DNA of 64,000 nt from RYN-230 sp963814645 (lineage in GTDB: Bacteria; Actinomycetota; Actinomycetes; Streptosporangiales; Streptosporangiaceae): assembly GCA_963814645.1 (NCBI GenBank), contig CAWFDX010000004.1:744001-808000 (forward strand). Reading direction: 5' to 3'. Every line of letters starts with the position of its first letter. The first letter of the stretch is position 1. The notes below the pieces were generated by a model. It was given only the letters and a program-made list of their open reading frames with translations. It searched no databases and was not told the DNA's origin. The position numbers were made by a program, and so were the translations under genes. This document shows, in pieces, positions 56,555-64,000 of this stretch.

Positions 56555-57711
56555 ACCAGCCCGTGAGCCAGCCAGCGGGGCACCCTCCGGAGGGCCCGGC
56601 CCCAGCCAGCGCGGTCGTCATCGGGACCGGCCTGATCGGCACCTCGGTGGCGCTGGCCCTGCGGGCCCGCGGGGTGGCCGTGTGGCTGGCCGACAGCGAC
56701 CCGGCCGCGGCCCGGCTGGCCGCGGACATCGGCGCCGGAGAGGTGCTGCCGTACGGCGCTGAGCAGCCGCCTGGGGGACCAGCGGATATCGCGGTGATGG
56801 CGGTGCCGCCGGACGCGGTCGCGGCCACCCTGGCCGCCGCGCAGGCCCGCGGGCTGGCCCGCTGGTACACCGACGTGGCCAGCGTCAAGCACCAGCCGCT
56901 GGCCCAGGCGGCCGGGCTGGGCTGCGAGCTGGGGTCGTTCGTGCCCGGGCACCCGCTGGCCGGCCGGGAGCGGTCCGGCCCGGCCGCGGCCCGGGCTGAC
57001 CTGTTCCTGGGCCGTCCGTGGGTGGTCTGCCACGGTGACGGCATCAGTGCCGACGGGGTCGCCGCGGTCGCCGGGCTGGCCCGGGCCTGTGGCGCGGAGC
57101 CGGTGCTGGCTGGCCCGGCCGAGCACGACGCCTGGGTCGCGCTGGTCTCGCACGCCCCGCACGTGGTGTCGGCCGCGATGGCCGCCCGGCTGACCGAGGC
57201 ACCGGACGGCGCGCTGGCCGTGGCCGGCCAGGGGCTGCGTGACGTGACCCGGATAGCCGCCGGTGACACCCGGCTATGGCTGCAGATCCTGGCGGCCAAC
57301 GCGGCGCCCGCCGCCGATGTGCTGGCCGCGGTGGGCGCGGACCTGGTAGCCGTGGCCGAGGAACTGGCCGAGGCGGCGCGCGGCGGGGCAGCTGCGGGCG
57401 GACCCGCCCCCGAGCTCAAGCTGCTGGCCGCGCTGCTCGAGCAGGGCGGGGCGGGAGTGGCCCGGCTGCCCGGCAAGCGCGGCGGCCCGGCCCGGGCCGA
57501 GACCCAGGTCCAGGTGGTGATCCGGGACGAGCCCGGTGAGCTGGCCCGGCTGTTCCAGGCGGCGGGGGAAGCCGGGGTCAACATCGAGGACGTCGGCATC
57601 GAGCACTCACCAGGGCTGCCGGTCGGCGTGGCCGAACTGACCGTCCGGCCAGCTGCGGTCGGGCCGCTCACGGAGGCACTCGCGGCGAATGGATGGCCCG
57701 TCCGCCGGTAG
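56551..57711 (+). CDS. tyrA: prephenate dehydrogenase with ACT domain
   Basis: A 386-residue NAD-dependent enzyme that oxidises and decarboxylates prephenate for tyrosine synthesis. The Rossmann motif is VVIGTGLIGTSVALALRARG near residue 20; the substrate histidine pair is in PGHPLAGRERSG near 133 and VALVSHAPHVVSAAMAA near 200. A regulatory ACT domain fills about 315-386 (VVIRDEPGELARLFQAAGEA), pointing to feedback control by tyrosine. The GTG at 56551 overlaps aroH. The middle helices near 255-300 are Ala-rich but normal. cmk begins 10 bases after it. Confidence 0.92.
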   Translation: MNQPVSQPAGHPPEGPAPASAVVIGTGLIGTSVALALRARGVAVWLADSDPAAARLAADIGAGEVLPYGAEQPPGGPADIAVMAVPPDAVAATLAAAQARGLARWYTDVASVKHQPLAQAAGLGCELGSFVPGHPLAGRERSGPAAARADLFLGRPWVVCHGDGISADGVAAVAGLARACGAEPVLAGPAEHDAWVALVSHAPHVVSAAMAARLTEAPDGALAVAGQGLRDVTRIAAGDTRLWLQILAANAAPAADVLAAVGADLVAVAEELAEAARGGAAAGGPAPELKLLAALLEQGGAGVARLPGKRGGPARAETQVQVVIRDEPGELARLFQAAGEAGVNIEDVGIEHSPGLPVGVAELTVRPAAVGPLTEALAANGWPVRR

Positions 57712-57721
57712 CATCACCTGC

Positions 57722-58411
57722 GTGACCGACTGTCTCATCATCGCCGTCGACGGCCCGTCCGGATCCGGCAAATCCACCGCCGCCCGCGGCGTGGCGGCCA
57801 ACCTCGGGCTGCGCTACCTGGACACCGGGGCCATGTACCGCGCGCTGACCTGGTGGATGATGCAACAGGGTATCCCGGTGGACGACGCCCAGGCGGTCGC
57901 CGCGCAGGCCGGGCAGCCGGCCCTCGAGGTGGGCACCGACCCGGGCCAGCCGTGGGTCACGGTGGACGGCACCGACGTGACCACGCTGATCCGGACCCGG
58001 CAGGTGTCCAATGCGGTCAGCGCGGTGGCCTCGGTCCCGGCGGTGCGGGCCCGGCTGGTCGCCCTGCAGCAGGCCATGATCGCGCAGACCTGCGCGAGCG
58101 GCTCCGGGATCGTGGCCGAGGGCCGGGACATCGGCACGGTCGTCACGCCGGACGCCCCGGTCAAGGTGTTCCTCATCGCGAGCGAGACGGCGCGAGCCGA
58201 GCGGCGCAGCGCGGACCTGGCCGCCGACCCCGGAGCCACCCCGGCGGTCACCCAGGCCGAGCAGCAGCGCCGGGACACCGCGGACGCCCCGCAGACCGGC
58301 AAGGCGGCGGACGCGGTGCAGATCGACTCGACCCGGCTGGACCTGGCCGAGGTGATCACCATGATCATGGACCTGGCCCGGCAGCAGGCCAGCGCGGCGT
58401 GGTCGAGATGA
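57722..58411 (+). CDS. cmk: cytidylate kinase
   Basis: A 229-residue kinase that phosphorylates CMP and dCMP. The P-loop is VDGPSGSGKSTAARGVA at residues 9-25, followed by LRYLDTGAMYRALTW; the CMP-binding EGRDIGTVVTPDAPVKVFL is near 140, and the lid is in QQRRDTADAPQT near 185. The GTG at 57722 is used because the strand before the P-loop begins there. Its stop overlaps the der start (ATGA). This cmk-der pairing is common in actinomycetes. Confidence 0.95.
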   Translation: MTDCLIIAVDGPSGSGKSTAARGVAANLGLRYLDTGAMYRALTWWMMQQGIPVDDAQAVAAQAGQPALEVGTDPGQPWVTVDGTDVTTLIRTRQVSNAVSAVASVPAVRARLVALQQAMIAQTCASGSGIVAEGRDIGTVVTPDAPVKVFLIASETARAERRSADLAADPGATPAVTQAEQQRRDTADAPQTGKAADAVQIDSTRLDLAEVITMIMDLARQQASAAWSR

Positions 58412-59808
58412 CAGAGTGGCCGGCGGAGGCCGGCGGCGCACTGGACGAGGAACTGGACGTCCCCGTGGTGGCGGTGGTCGGCCTGCCCAACGTGGGCAAG
58501 TCAACCCTGGTCAACCGGATCCTGGGCAGCAGGCAGGCGGTGGTGCAGGACGTCCCGGGGGTGACCAGGGACCGGGTGGCGTACGACGCCACCTGGCGCG
58601 GCCGGGCCTTCACCCTGGTCGATACCGGCGGCTGGGAGCCTTTCCCGGGCAGCGAGGAAGGCCAGTCCAGCCGGGCGCTGGCCGAGCAGGTCACGGCGCA
58701 GGCCCGGATCGCGGTGGACGCCGCGGACGCGGTGCTGTTCGTGGTGGACGCGGTGGTCGGGGTGACCGACGCGGACGACGCGGTGGCCGCGGTGCTGCGC
58801 CGGTCCGGGAAGCCGGTGGTGCTGGCGGCCAACAAGGTGGACAGCGAGATCGCCGAGCCGGCCGCGGCCGCGTTGTGGTCGCTGGGCCTGGGTGAGCCGC
58901 AGCCGGTCAGCGCGCTGCACGGCCGGGGCAGTGGTGACCTGCTGGACGCGGTGCTGGACGCGCTGCCAGCGGCCCCCCGGGAGCAAATCGGCGCCGAGGG
59001 CGGGCCACGCCGGGTCGCCCTCATCGGCCGCCCCAACGTGGGCAAGTCCAGCCTGCTGAACAAGCTGGCCGGGCAGGACCGGGTGCTGGTGGACGCGGTG
59101 GCCGGGACGACCCGGGACCCGGTGGACGAGCTGATCGAACTGGGCGGCACCAGCTGGCGATTCGTGGACACGGCCGGCATCCGGCGGCGGGCCAGCCAGA
59201 GCCAGGGCGCGGACTTCTACGCCGCGCTGCGCACGTCCGGCGCGCTGGACCGGGCCGAGGTGGCGGTCGTCCTGGTGGACGCCAGTGAGCCGCTCACCGA
59301 GCAGGACCTGCGCATCGTGTCCATGGTGATCGAGGCCGGCCGCGCGCTGGTCATCGCGTACAACAAGTGGGACCTGGTGGACGAGGAGCGGCGGGACCAG
59401 CTGGACCGGGAGATCGACCGGCAGCTGCACACCGCGCGCTGGGCGCCCCGGGTGAACATCTCGGCCCGGACCGGGCGGCATGTGGACCGGCTGGTGCCCG
59501 CCATCGAGCTGGCCCTGGACAGCTGGGAAACCCGGGTGCCCACCGGCCGGCTGAACGCCTGGCTCGCCGAGGTCGTCGCGGCCACCCCGCCGCCGTCCCG
59601 CGGCGGCCGCCTGCCGAAGATCCTGTTCGCCACCCAGGCCGGTATCCGGCCGCCGCACATCGTGCTGTTCAGCACCGGTTTCCTGGAGGCGGGCTACCGG
59701 CGGTTCATCGAGCGGCGGCTGCGCGAGGAGTTCGGCTTCGAGGGCAGCCCGCTGCGGGTGTCGCTGCGGCTGCGCGAGCGGCAAGCCGCCCGCCGCACCG
59801 GGAAATAA
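58408..59808 (+). CDS. der: GTPase Der (EngA)
   Basis: A 466-residue tandem GTPase needed for 50S ribosome assembly. The first G domain has GLPNVGKSTLVNRIL near 25, VDTGGWEPFPG near 73 and NKVD near 140; the second has GRPNVGKSSLLNKL near 207, VDTAGIRRR near 254 and NKWDLV near 318. A KH-like domain ends the protein with PPHIVLFSTGFLE and YRRFIERRLREEFGFEGSP. The ATG at 58408 overlaps the cmk stop. The N-terminal 18 residues are acidic. A long hairpin starts right at its stop codon. Confidence 0.96.
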   Translation: MTEWPAEAGGALDEELDVPVVAVVGLPNVGKSTLVNRILGSRQAVVQDVPGVTRDRVAYDATWRGRAFTLVDTGGWEPFPGSEEGQSSRALAEQVTAQARIAVDAADAVLFVVDAVVGVTDADDAVAAVLRRSGKPVVLAANKVDSEIAEPAAAALWSLGLGEPQPVSALHGRGSGDLLDAVLDALPAAPREQIGAEGGPRRVALIGRPNVGKSSLLNKLAGQDRVLVDAVAGTTRDPVDELIELGGTSWRFVDTAGIRRRASQSQGADFYAALRTSGALDRAEVAVVLVDASEPLTEQDLRIVSMVIEAGRALVIAYNKWDLVDEERRDQLDREIDRQLHTARWAPRVNISARTGRHVDRLVPAIELALDSWETRVPTGRLNAWLAEVVAATPPPSRGGRLPKILFATQAGIRPPHIVLFSTGFLEAGYRRFIERRLREEFGFEGSPLRVSLRLRERQAARRTGK

Positions 59809-59864
59809 ACCGGCCGCCCTCCCCCGGGGGCCGCACGACTGCGCTATCGGGGAGGGCGGCCGGT
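59809..59864. terminator. hairpin after der, between convergent genes
   Basis: ACCGGCCGCCCTCCCC (59809-59824) and GGGGAGGGCGGCCGGT (59849-59864) pair perfectly over 16 bp around a 24-base loop. The left arm starts at the base after the der stop codon; the right arm ends 12 bases before the stop of the ATPase gene on the other strand. A bidirectional terminator is likely. Confidence 0.75.
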
Positions 59865-59876
59865 GGCCGGAAAGCG

Positions 59877-60332
59877 TCAGCCGGTAAGCCGGAACCACAC
59901 CGTGGTGCCGACCTGGTCCAGGACGTAGCCCCAGCTGTCGGCGAGCTGATCGACCAGGAACAGGCCGTGCCCGTCGGGGGCGAGCACCTCGCCCTTCACC
60001 ACCGGGGTGCTGGCCGTGGATCCGTGGTCGATGACCTCGACCCGCACCGCGCCGGTCAGCCGGAGCACGACGATGGTGACCGTCCCGCCGGGCAGCCCCG
60101 AGGCGCTGTGTACCACCGCGTTGGTGACGAGCTCCGAGCACAGTAAAACGGCGGTGTCGCAGCACGGATGCTGGGCACCGAGCGTCTTGGCGACGAACGC
60201 CCTGGCCTCGGCCACGTTCCGGGTCTGGCCGGGGAGGGTCAGGCTGCCCGCGATGACCGGCGCGGTGTTAGCGCGGGGGACGCCCCCCGATCGCCGCTTC
60301 GCGCCGGGCGGCGGCACTGCCGCCGCGATCAT
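59877..60332 (-). CDS. SpoIIAB/RsbW-like ATP-binding protein
   Basis: A 151-residue GHKL-type ATPase of the anti-sigma-factor kinase class common near WhiJ-like regulators. The N box is AVLLCSELVTNAVVHSASG near residue 62, the G1 box VRVEVIDHGS near 97 and the G2 box DGHGLFLVDQLADSWG near 120; no response-regulator or membrane part exists. The first 20 residues (Ala/Pro then KRRSGG) are encoded by the GC repeat at 60284-60354, and no start codon lies after it, so the repeat supplies the start. It is divergent from the DNA-binding gene and may act in the same regulatory unit. Its target is unknown. Confidence 0.8.
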   Translation of the reverse strand: MIAAAVPPPGAKRRSGGVPRANTAPVIAGSLTLPGQTRNVAEARAFVAKTLGAQHPCCDTAVLLCSELVTNAVVHSASGLPGGTVTIVVLRLTGAVRVEVIDHGSTASTPVVKGEVLAPDGHGLFLVDQLADSWGYVLDQVGTTVWFRLTG

Positions 60333-60354
60333 CCCCCGATCGCCGCTCCGCGCC
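60284..60354. repeat. direct repeats related to the hisF insertion
   Basis: Two copies of a 22-base sequence (60284-60305 and 60333-60354) lie 49 bases apart and differ by one base. Each begins CCCCCGATCGCCGCT and ends CGCGCC. The complement of the first 20 bases matches 15884-15903 in hisF with one difference. A G-run/C-run hairpin (60275-60288) adjoins the first copy, as in hisF and gltB. The repeats overlap the 5' end of the ATPase gene. Confidence 0.8.
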
Positions 60355-60712
60355 GAGGCTCACGCCGGGAGTGGTCGCTCCCATCTCGCTGCGCTCCTTC
60401 GGGGCCCGTCCACGCGCGGAGGGCATGCGTCACCCCACAACGTCCCCGCAGGGCCAACCCCCCACAGCGCCGGTACCCAGATGTCTCAGTCCGCTTAGTA
60501 GCGGGTTAGATACGGCCTGTCCGGTCCATGATGGGGTGGGCGTGCAACTCACGTAAGTGCGTAGCACAAATTGAAGGTACGAAATTCCAGATGAGATCTC
60601 ATCCTCTTCGCAAGTCCAGTATCGTTACTTGGCATACCGCAGCCTGCGGTTGCGTGCGCCCAGGAGTACGGGGGCCGCGCCCGGTCAGCCTGCCGGGGAG
60701 GGGGAGGCGCTC
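60333..60712. promoter_or_regulatory. divergent regulatory region of the WhiJ-like cluster
   Basis: This 380-base gap between the ATPase gene (leftward) and the DNA-binding gene (rightward) has no supported coding sequence. Its left third is GC-rich repeat; from about 60480 to 60660 it is distinctly AT-richer and contains a perfect 12-bp palindrome (60591-60602) with TTGAAG (60571-60576) 17 bp before the palindrome's centre. It should hold both promoters. Confidence 0.5.
60591..60602. promoter_or_regulatory. candidate operator palindrome ATGAGATCTCAT
   Basis: A perfect 12-bp palindrome, ATGAGATCTCAT, lies 110 bases upstream of the XRE/DUF5753 start in the AT-rich part of the gap. Its symmetry suits a dimeric helix-turn-helix protein, most simply the product of the next gene. 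Binding is inferred only. Confidence 0.45.
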
Positions 60713-61567
60713 GTGTCGATCGGCCCAACGGTCCGGCGGCGACGGCTCGGCTCCGAGTTAAGGCGGCTGCGCGAGGCGCACTCCTTCAAGCTGGAAGAGG
60801 CCGCGGACAAACTGGGGCTGGCCGCGTCAACTCTGTCGCGCATCGAAACCGGCAAGGCGCCGACCCGGACCGCCTACCTGGCCACGATGTTCGAGATGTA
60901 CGGCGTGGACGACCTGGCGCAGCGCCAGGTGCTCACCGAGATGGCCCGGGAGGGGCACCGCAAGGGCTGGTGGGCGGTCTATGACGACGTGCTGCCGACC
61001 GGTTTCGACGTCTACGTCGGGCTGGAGGCCGAGGCGGCCGCGCTGCGGGTGTTCGAGGACCAGGTGGTGCACGGCCTGCTGCAGACCGAGGCCTACGCCC
61101 GCACGGTGATGACCTCGGTGCGGCGGCGGCACCACCCCAGGCAGATCGACCGCGCGGTGGAACTGCGGCTGGAACGGCAGCGGGTCCTCACCCGGCCCGA
61201 CCCGGTGAAGCTGTGGTGCATCCTGAACGAGCCGGTGATCTCCCGGATGATCGGTGGCCCGGAGGTAATGCGCAGCCAGCTGGCCCGGTTGCTGGAAGTG
61301 AGCGAATGGCCGCACGTGACGCTGCAGGTGCTGCCGCTTTCCAGTGGCGTGCACCCGGCTCTGAACGGCCCGTTCTGCATTCTGGAGTTTCCCGAGCGCA
61401 GCGATCCGGACGTGGTCTACTCGGAAGGCGTCGCGGGCCACGCCTATCTGGAAAGAGAAGCCGAAGTGCGAGCTTGCGCCGAGGTTTTTGACCTGCTCCG
61501 GGCGGCCGCGCTGTCACCGGCTGATACCGCTAAATTCATCGCCAGAATGGCCGCCGGGCCCGCCTGA
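60713..61567 (+). CDS. XRE-family regulator with DUF5753 domain (WhiJ-like)
   Basis: A 284-residue DNA-binding protein. The helix-turn-helix is at residues 12-65: LGSELRRLREAHSFKLEEAA then LGLAASTLSRIETGKAPTR. The C-terminal DUF5753 domain shows FEDQVVHGLLQTEAYAR near 120, LWCILNEPVISRMIGGPEVM near 165, and VTLQVLPLSSGVHPALNGPFCIL near 205. The GTG at 60713 follows a GGGGGAGG ribosome site. A DUF397 gene starts 50 bases downstream. In Streptomyces, WhiJ-type proteins of this layout with DUF397 partners act in development; here the role is inferred from that family. Confidence 0.9.
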   Translation: MSIGPTVRRRRLGSELRRLREAHSFKLEEAADKLGLAASTLSRIETGKAPTRTAYLATMFEMYGVDDLAQRQVLTEMAREGHRKGWWAVYDDVLPTGFDVYVGLEAEAAALRVFEDQVVHGLLQTEAYARTVMTSVRRRHHPRQIDRAVELRLERQRVLTRPDPVKLWCILNEPVISRMIGGPEVMRSQLARLLEVSEWPHVTLQVLPLSSGVHPALNGPFCILEFPERSDPDVVYSEGVAGHAYLEREAEVRACAEVFDLLRAAALSPADTAKFIARMAAGPA

Positions 61568-61617
61568 CCAGAATTCCGCAACGGTAGTCATGCAAATTGC
61601 ATAGAAGGGACATGGGG

Positions 61618-61827
61618 ATGACCCCTGATTTCACCAATGCGCGCTGGTTCAAGAGCAGCGCTTCGAGCGTGACCGGCTGCGTGGAAGTGGCGCACCTGCC
61701 CAGCGGGCTGGTGGCGGTGCGCGACTCCAAGGACATCAGCAAAGCGCCGCACGTGTTCAACCGCCGCGAGTGGGTGGCGTTCCTGGCCGGGATGCGGAAC
61801 GGCGAGTTCGACCTGCCGGTCGGCTAA
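61618..61827 (+). CDS. DUF397 domain protein
   Basis: A 69-residue protein that is nearly all DUF397 domain: ARWFKSSASSVTGCVEVAHL, then GLVAVRDSKD and REWVAFLAGMRNGEFD. The family includes BldB of Streptomyces and the small partners of WhiJ-like regulators. The ATG at 61618 is preferred over 61612 because GAAGGG lies at better spacing. It follows the XRE gene in one operon and ends at a long hairpin shared with the convergent second XRE gene. It probably modulates the regulator by direct contact, as proposed for this family. Confidence 0.88.
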   Translation: MTPDFTNARWFKSSASSVTGCVEVAHLPSGLVAVRDSKDISKAPHVFNRREWVAFLAGMRNGEFDLPVG

Positions 61828-61831
61828 CCGC

Positions 61832-61877
61832 GGCTGAGCTGGGGCCCGGCCGTTAGCGGCCGGGCCCCAGCTCAGCC
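61832..61877. terminator. 21-bp bidirectional hairpin
   Basis: Arms at 61832-61852 and 61857-61877 are perfectly complementary over 21 bp with a 4-base loop TTAG. The stop codon of the leftward XRE gene lies in the loop (TAA on the complement, 61855-61853), so the right arm encodes its last residues, ELGPGR. It serves two convergent genes. Confidence 0.8.
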
Positions 61878-62713
61878 ACGATGCCGCGGAGGATATCCGC
61901 GGAGTCCGCTGGGGTGCAGCTGACCAGGCTGAGCCGCTCCAGGGCGAGCAGGTACGGTTCCACCTCGGCCCGCTTGTCGATGTAGGTGGCGCTGTTCAGC
62001 TGCTCCGCGTAGACCATGTCCGGCAGGGCCGGGTCGGCGAAGCGCAGGAGGCAGAACGAGCCCGGGGCGGCGTGGCTCACCGTGGGGAACGGGGTGACCT
62101 GCAAGGTCAGCCACGGCTGCTGGCTGAGCTCACCGAGGTACTCCAGCTGGCGGCTGAGCACGGCCGGGCCGCCGACCGGGCGGCGCAGCGCCACCTCGTC
62201 CACGATGGCCCATAGCCGGGTGCCGCCCGCGGCGAAATGCCGCTGCCGTTCCTTGCGCAGCACGACCAGGCGTTCCGCCTCGTCCAGCGAGAAGTCGCCG
62301 AGCGCCAGCACGGCGGCCGCGTACTCCTCGGTCTGCAGCAGGCCGGGCACGAATTGCGCGTCGTAGCTGCGGATCGACTGAGCCGATTCCTCCAGCCCGA
62401 TATAGGCCTGGAACCAGAGCGGCAGCACATCGTGATACCGGTGCCACCAGCCCGGCTGGTTGGCCCGGCTGGCCAGCGACAGCAATTGCTCGCGCTCCGC
62501 CGTGTCGGTAATGCCGTACAAGGTGAGCAGGTCGGCGATGTCAATCTCGCGCACGGCATTGCGGCCCAGCTCTATCCGGCTGATCTTGGATTCCGAGCCG
62601 CGGATTGCCTGCGCCGCGTCGTGTGCGCTGATGGCCTGGCTTTCGCGCAGGCGGCGCAGCTGGGCCCCGAGCAGCAGCCGGAGCACCGTGGGGCCGCCCA
62701 CCGCGTCTGCCAT
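61853..62713 (-). CDS. second XRE-family regulator with DUF5753 domain
   Basis: A 286-residue paralogue of the regulator at 60713, on the opposite strand. The helix-turn-helix is at residues 15-65: LGAQLRRLRESQAISAHDAA and SESKISRIELGRNAV. The DUF5753 part has YDAQFVPGLLQTEEYAAAV, LWAIVDEVALRRPVGGPAVL and LTLQVTPFPTVSHAAPGSFCLL, the same motifs as its neighbour but clearly diverged, so the pair is an old duplication or separate acquisition. The ATG at 62713 has GAGAGGAAG upstream. Its stop lies in a shared terminator hairpin. It has no own DUF397 gene; it may share the one next to it. Confidence 0.88.
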   Translation of the reverse strand: MADAVGGPTVLRLLLGAQLRRLRESQAISAHDAAQAIRGSESKISRIELGRNAVREIDIADLLTLYGITDTAEREQLLSLASRANQPGWWHRYHDVLPLWFQAYIGLEESAQSIRSYDAQFVPGLLQTEEYAAAVLALGDFSLDEAERLVVLRKERQRHFAAGGTRLWAIVDEVALRRPVGGPAVLSRQLEYLGELSQQPWLTLQVTPFPTVSHAAPGSFCLLRFADPALPDMVYAEQLNSATYIDKRAEVEPYLLALERLSLVSCTPADSADILRGIVAELGPGR

Positions 62714-62927
62714 CGACCCACTTCCTCTCACGGGAGAGCGCACCGGCCTGGCGCCGGGCTGCCTATCAGGAGGGGAAAGGTGCGTGGCGGGCCGCCCATT
62801 TCAGCAGCTTTTGGATTGTATCGCCTGCACCATTGGCCAGCACCCCCGGCGCGCGGCGGGCGCGGCGGCAGTAGTTACGATCCATGCGCAGGGTCAGGGT
62901 CAGGTGGTCTCCAGCAGAGGCAGGGTC

Positions 62928-63878
62928 ATGCGTTTCAGATCGGTGGGTAACAGTGGGCTGCTCGTGTCCGTGGCCGGGCTCGGCTGTAACAACTTCGGCA
63001 GCCGGCTGGACCTGCAGCAGACCCGGGCCGTGGTGGACGCGGCCATCGAGGCGGGCATCACCCTGTTCGACACCGCGGACATCTACGGCCACGGCGGCGG
63101 CTCCGAAGAACTGCTCGGCCAGGTACTGGGCAGCCGCCGCGACCAGATCGTGCTGGCCACGAAGTTCGGCCACCAGAAGGTGGACATGGGCTACGGGCCC
63201 GCGGCCGGGGCCAAGGGCGGGCGGGCCTACATCCGCCGCGCCGTGACCGCCTCGCTGCGCCGGCTGCGCACCGACTACCTGGACCTCTACCAGCTGCACA
63301 CCCCGGACCCGGAGACCCCGATCGAGGAAACCCTGCACGCGCTGACCGAGCTGGTCACCGAGGGCAAGGTGCGTTACCTGGGGCACTCCAACCTCTCCGG
63401 CTGGCAGACCGCCGATGCCGCACACCTGGCCCGGCAGGCCGGCACCGAGGCGTTCATCTCTGCGCAGAACGAGTGGTCGCTGCTGGAGCGGGCGGCGGAG
63501 GCCGAACTGGTGCCCGCGGCCCGCCACTTCGGGCTGGGCGTGCTGCCGTACTACCCGCTGGCCAACGGCCTGCTCACCGGGAAGGTCCAGCGTGGCCAGC
63601 CGCCCGCGCCGGGCACCCGGCTGGCTGGCCGGCCGGGTTATGTCACCGAGCCGAAGCTGGACCGGGTCGGCGCGCTCAGCGAGTGGGCTACGGCGCACGG
63701 GGTCAGCCTGCTCGACGTGGCCATCGGCGGGCTGGCCGCGCAGCCCGGCTGCTCCTCGGTCATCGCCGGGGCCAGCTCAGCCGATCAGGTCAAGGCGAAC
63801 GTGGCCGCGGCGGACTGGATCCCGGCCGCGGCCGAACTGGCCGAGCTGGACGCGATCGTGCCGCCGCCGGGCGGCTGA
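62928..63878 (+). CDS. aldo/keto reductase
   Basis: A 316-residue NADPH-dependent oxidoreductase with a TIM barrel. The catalytic Tyr is in LFDTADIYGHGGGSEELLG near residue 49, Asp in the same segment, the Lys in IVLATKFGHQKVD near 78, and the His in LYQLHTPDPETPIEETLHAL near 118; YLGHSNLSGWQ, SAQNEWSLLER and the C-terminal VIAGASSADQVKANVAAADW are standard. The ATG at 62928 is the natural start, with RSVGNSGLLVSVAGLGCNNF following. The substrate is unknown; related enzymes reduce aldehydes or take part in sugar metabolism. It ends two bases before a convergent gene. Confidence 0.92.
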   Translation: MRFRSVGNSGLLVSVAGLGCNNFGSRLDLQQTRAVVDAAIEAGITLFDTADIYGHGGGSEELLGQVLGSRRDQIVLATKFGHQKVDMGYGPAAGAKGGRAYIRRAVTASLRRLRTDYLDLYQLHTPDPETPIEETLHALTELVTEGKVRYLGHSNLSGWQTADAAHLARQAGTEAFISAQNEWSLLERAAEAELVPAARHFGLGVLPYYPLANGLLTGKVQRGQPPAPGTRLAGRPGYVTEPKLDRVGALSEWATAHGVSLLDVAIGGLAAQPGCSSVIAGASSADQVKANVAAADWIPAAAELAELDAIVPPPGG

Positions 63879-63880
63879 GC

Positions 63881-64000
63881 TCAGTTCTTGGCCACGGCCT
63901 TGTTGTACAGCGCGCGGACCGAGCTGCCGAACCGGGCCGAGTAGGACACCGACGGGGTGTCCCCGCCCTGCTCGTAGCCGCCGATCACGCCGATCACCGT
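63881..64000 (-). CDS. trypsin-like serine protease-type protein, 3' end only
   Basis: The last 39 codons of a leftward gene are in the window. They read TVIGVIGGYEQGGDTPSVSY, then SARFGSSVRALYNKAVAKN and stop. This GxIGGYxxGGDTPxVSYSxxFG pattern resembles the C-terminal end of secreted or membrane-anchored S1-family peptidases of actinomycetes. No catalytic residue is in the part seen, so the call is tentative. It converges on the aldo/keto reductase gene with two bases between. Confidence 0.45.
   Translation of the reverse strand, partial: TVIGVIGGYEQGGDTPSVSYSARFGSSVRALYNKAVAKN

Noticed and set aside
57853..59808. 651-residue Der with an N-terminal extension
   Set aside because: The extra part is out-of-frame cmk; the Der start is ATG 58408 overlapping the cmk stop.

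Overview
The window is 64 kb of very GC-rich DNA with many GTG and TTG starts, stop/start overlaps of the ATGA type, and a gene order typical of filamentous actinomycetes. Actinobacterial markers include priA (one isomerase serving both his and trp synthesis), polyphosphate glucokinase, an ANTAR response regulator of the PdtaR type, a TIGR03085-type protein, and a WhiJ-like regulator/DUF397/ATPase cluster. Genus cannot be fixed from the sequence alone; relatives of Streptomyces, Streptosporangiales or Frankiales are plausible. Almost everything is chromosomal core; no phage, integrative element, CRISPR array or intact insertion sequence was seen.

Layout. 1-2.5 kb: an efflux-type ABC operon under a PadR repressor with paired operators, then a glycosidase-like gene broken by frameshifts. 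2.9-10.5 kb: dnaE, a DUF2254 membrane protein, an ABC-2 exporter pair and a DUF2567-like protein. 10.6-16.3 kb: the histidine operon hisD-hisC-hisB-hisH-priA-ridA-hisF. 16.3-21 kb: ppgK, then an oxidoreductase/phosphonatase-like pair next to a decayed 2-aminoethylphosphonate-type ABC transporter. 21.2-26.6 kb: a TIGR03085 gene, hisI and the tryptophan genes trpC, trpB, trpA with two small membrane proteins; trpE, trpD and trpF are absent here. 26.8-33 kb: glutamate synthase gltB-gltD. 33.5-36.4 kb: pyruvate kinase, a tRNA gene, the PdtaR-like regulator and a thioesterase. 36.7-45.6 kb: secreted aldose epimerase (frameshifted), polA, rpsA, coaE, uvrB. 45.8-52.7 kb: lipoprotein, HAD phosphatase, DMT-like membrane protein, pyrG, NUDIX, ald, xerD. 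52.8-59.8 kb: parA-like, scpA, scpB, a pseudouridine synthase, aroH, tyrA, cmk, der. 59.9-64 kb: the WhiJ-like cluster, an aldo/keto reductase and the 3' end of a serine-protease-like gene.

How the genes fit together. Most of the window supplies amino acids (His, Trp, Glu, first steps of Tyr/Phe), nucleotides and cofactors (pyrG, cmk, coaE), replication and repair (dnaE, polA, uvrB) and chromosome handling (xerD, parA-like, scpA/scpB). The strongest oddities are: a GC-rich hairpin repeat family inserted in frame into hisF and gltB and supplying the start of an ATPase gene; a pyruvate kinase lacking about 55 residues of its catalytic barrel; a 74-base tRNA whose fold gives a leucine CAA anticodon without the long variable arm expected for tRNA-Leu; a phosphonate-type transporter truncated at both ends; and several one-base frameshifts (hisD, galM, glycosidase) that may be real decay or sequencing error. 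I did not find a convincing wholly new multigene system; the most promising leads are the repeat family, the tRNA and the WhiJ-like cluster.
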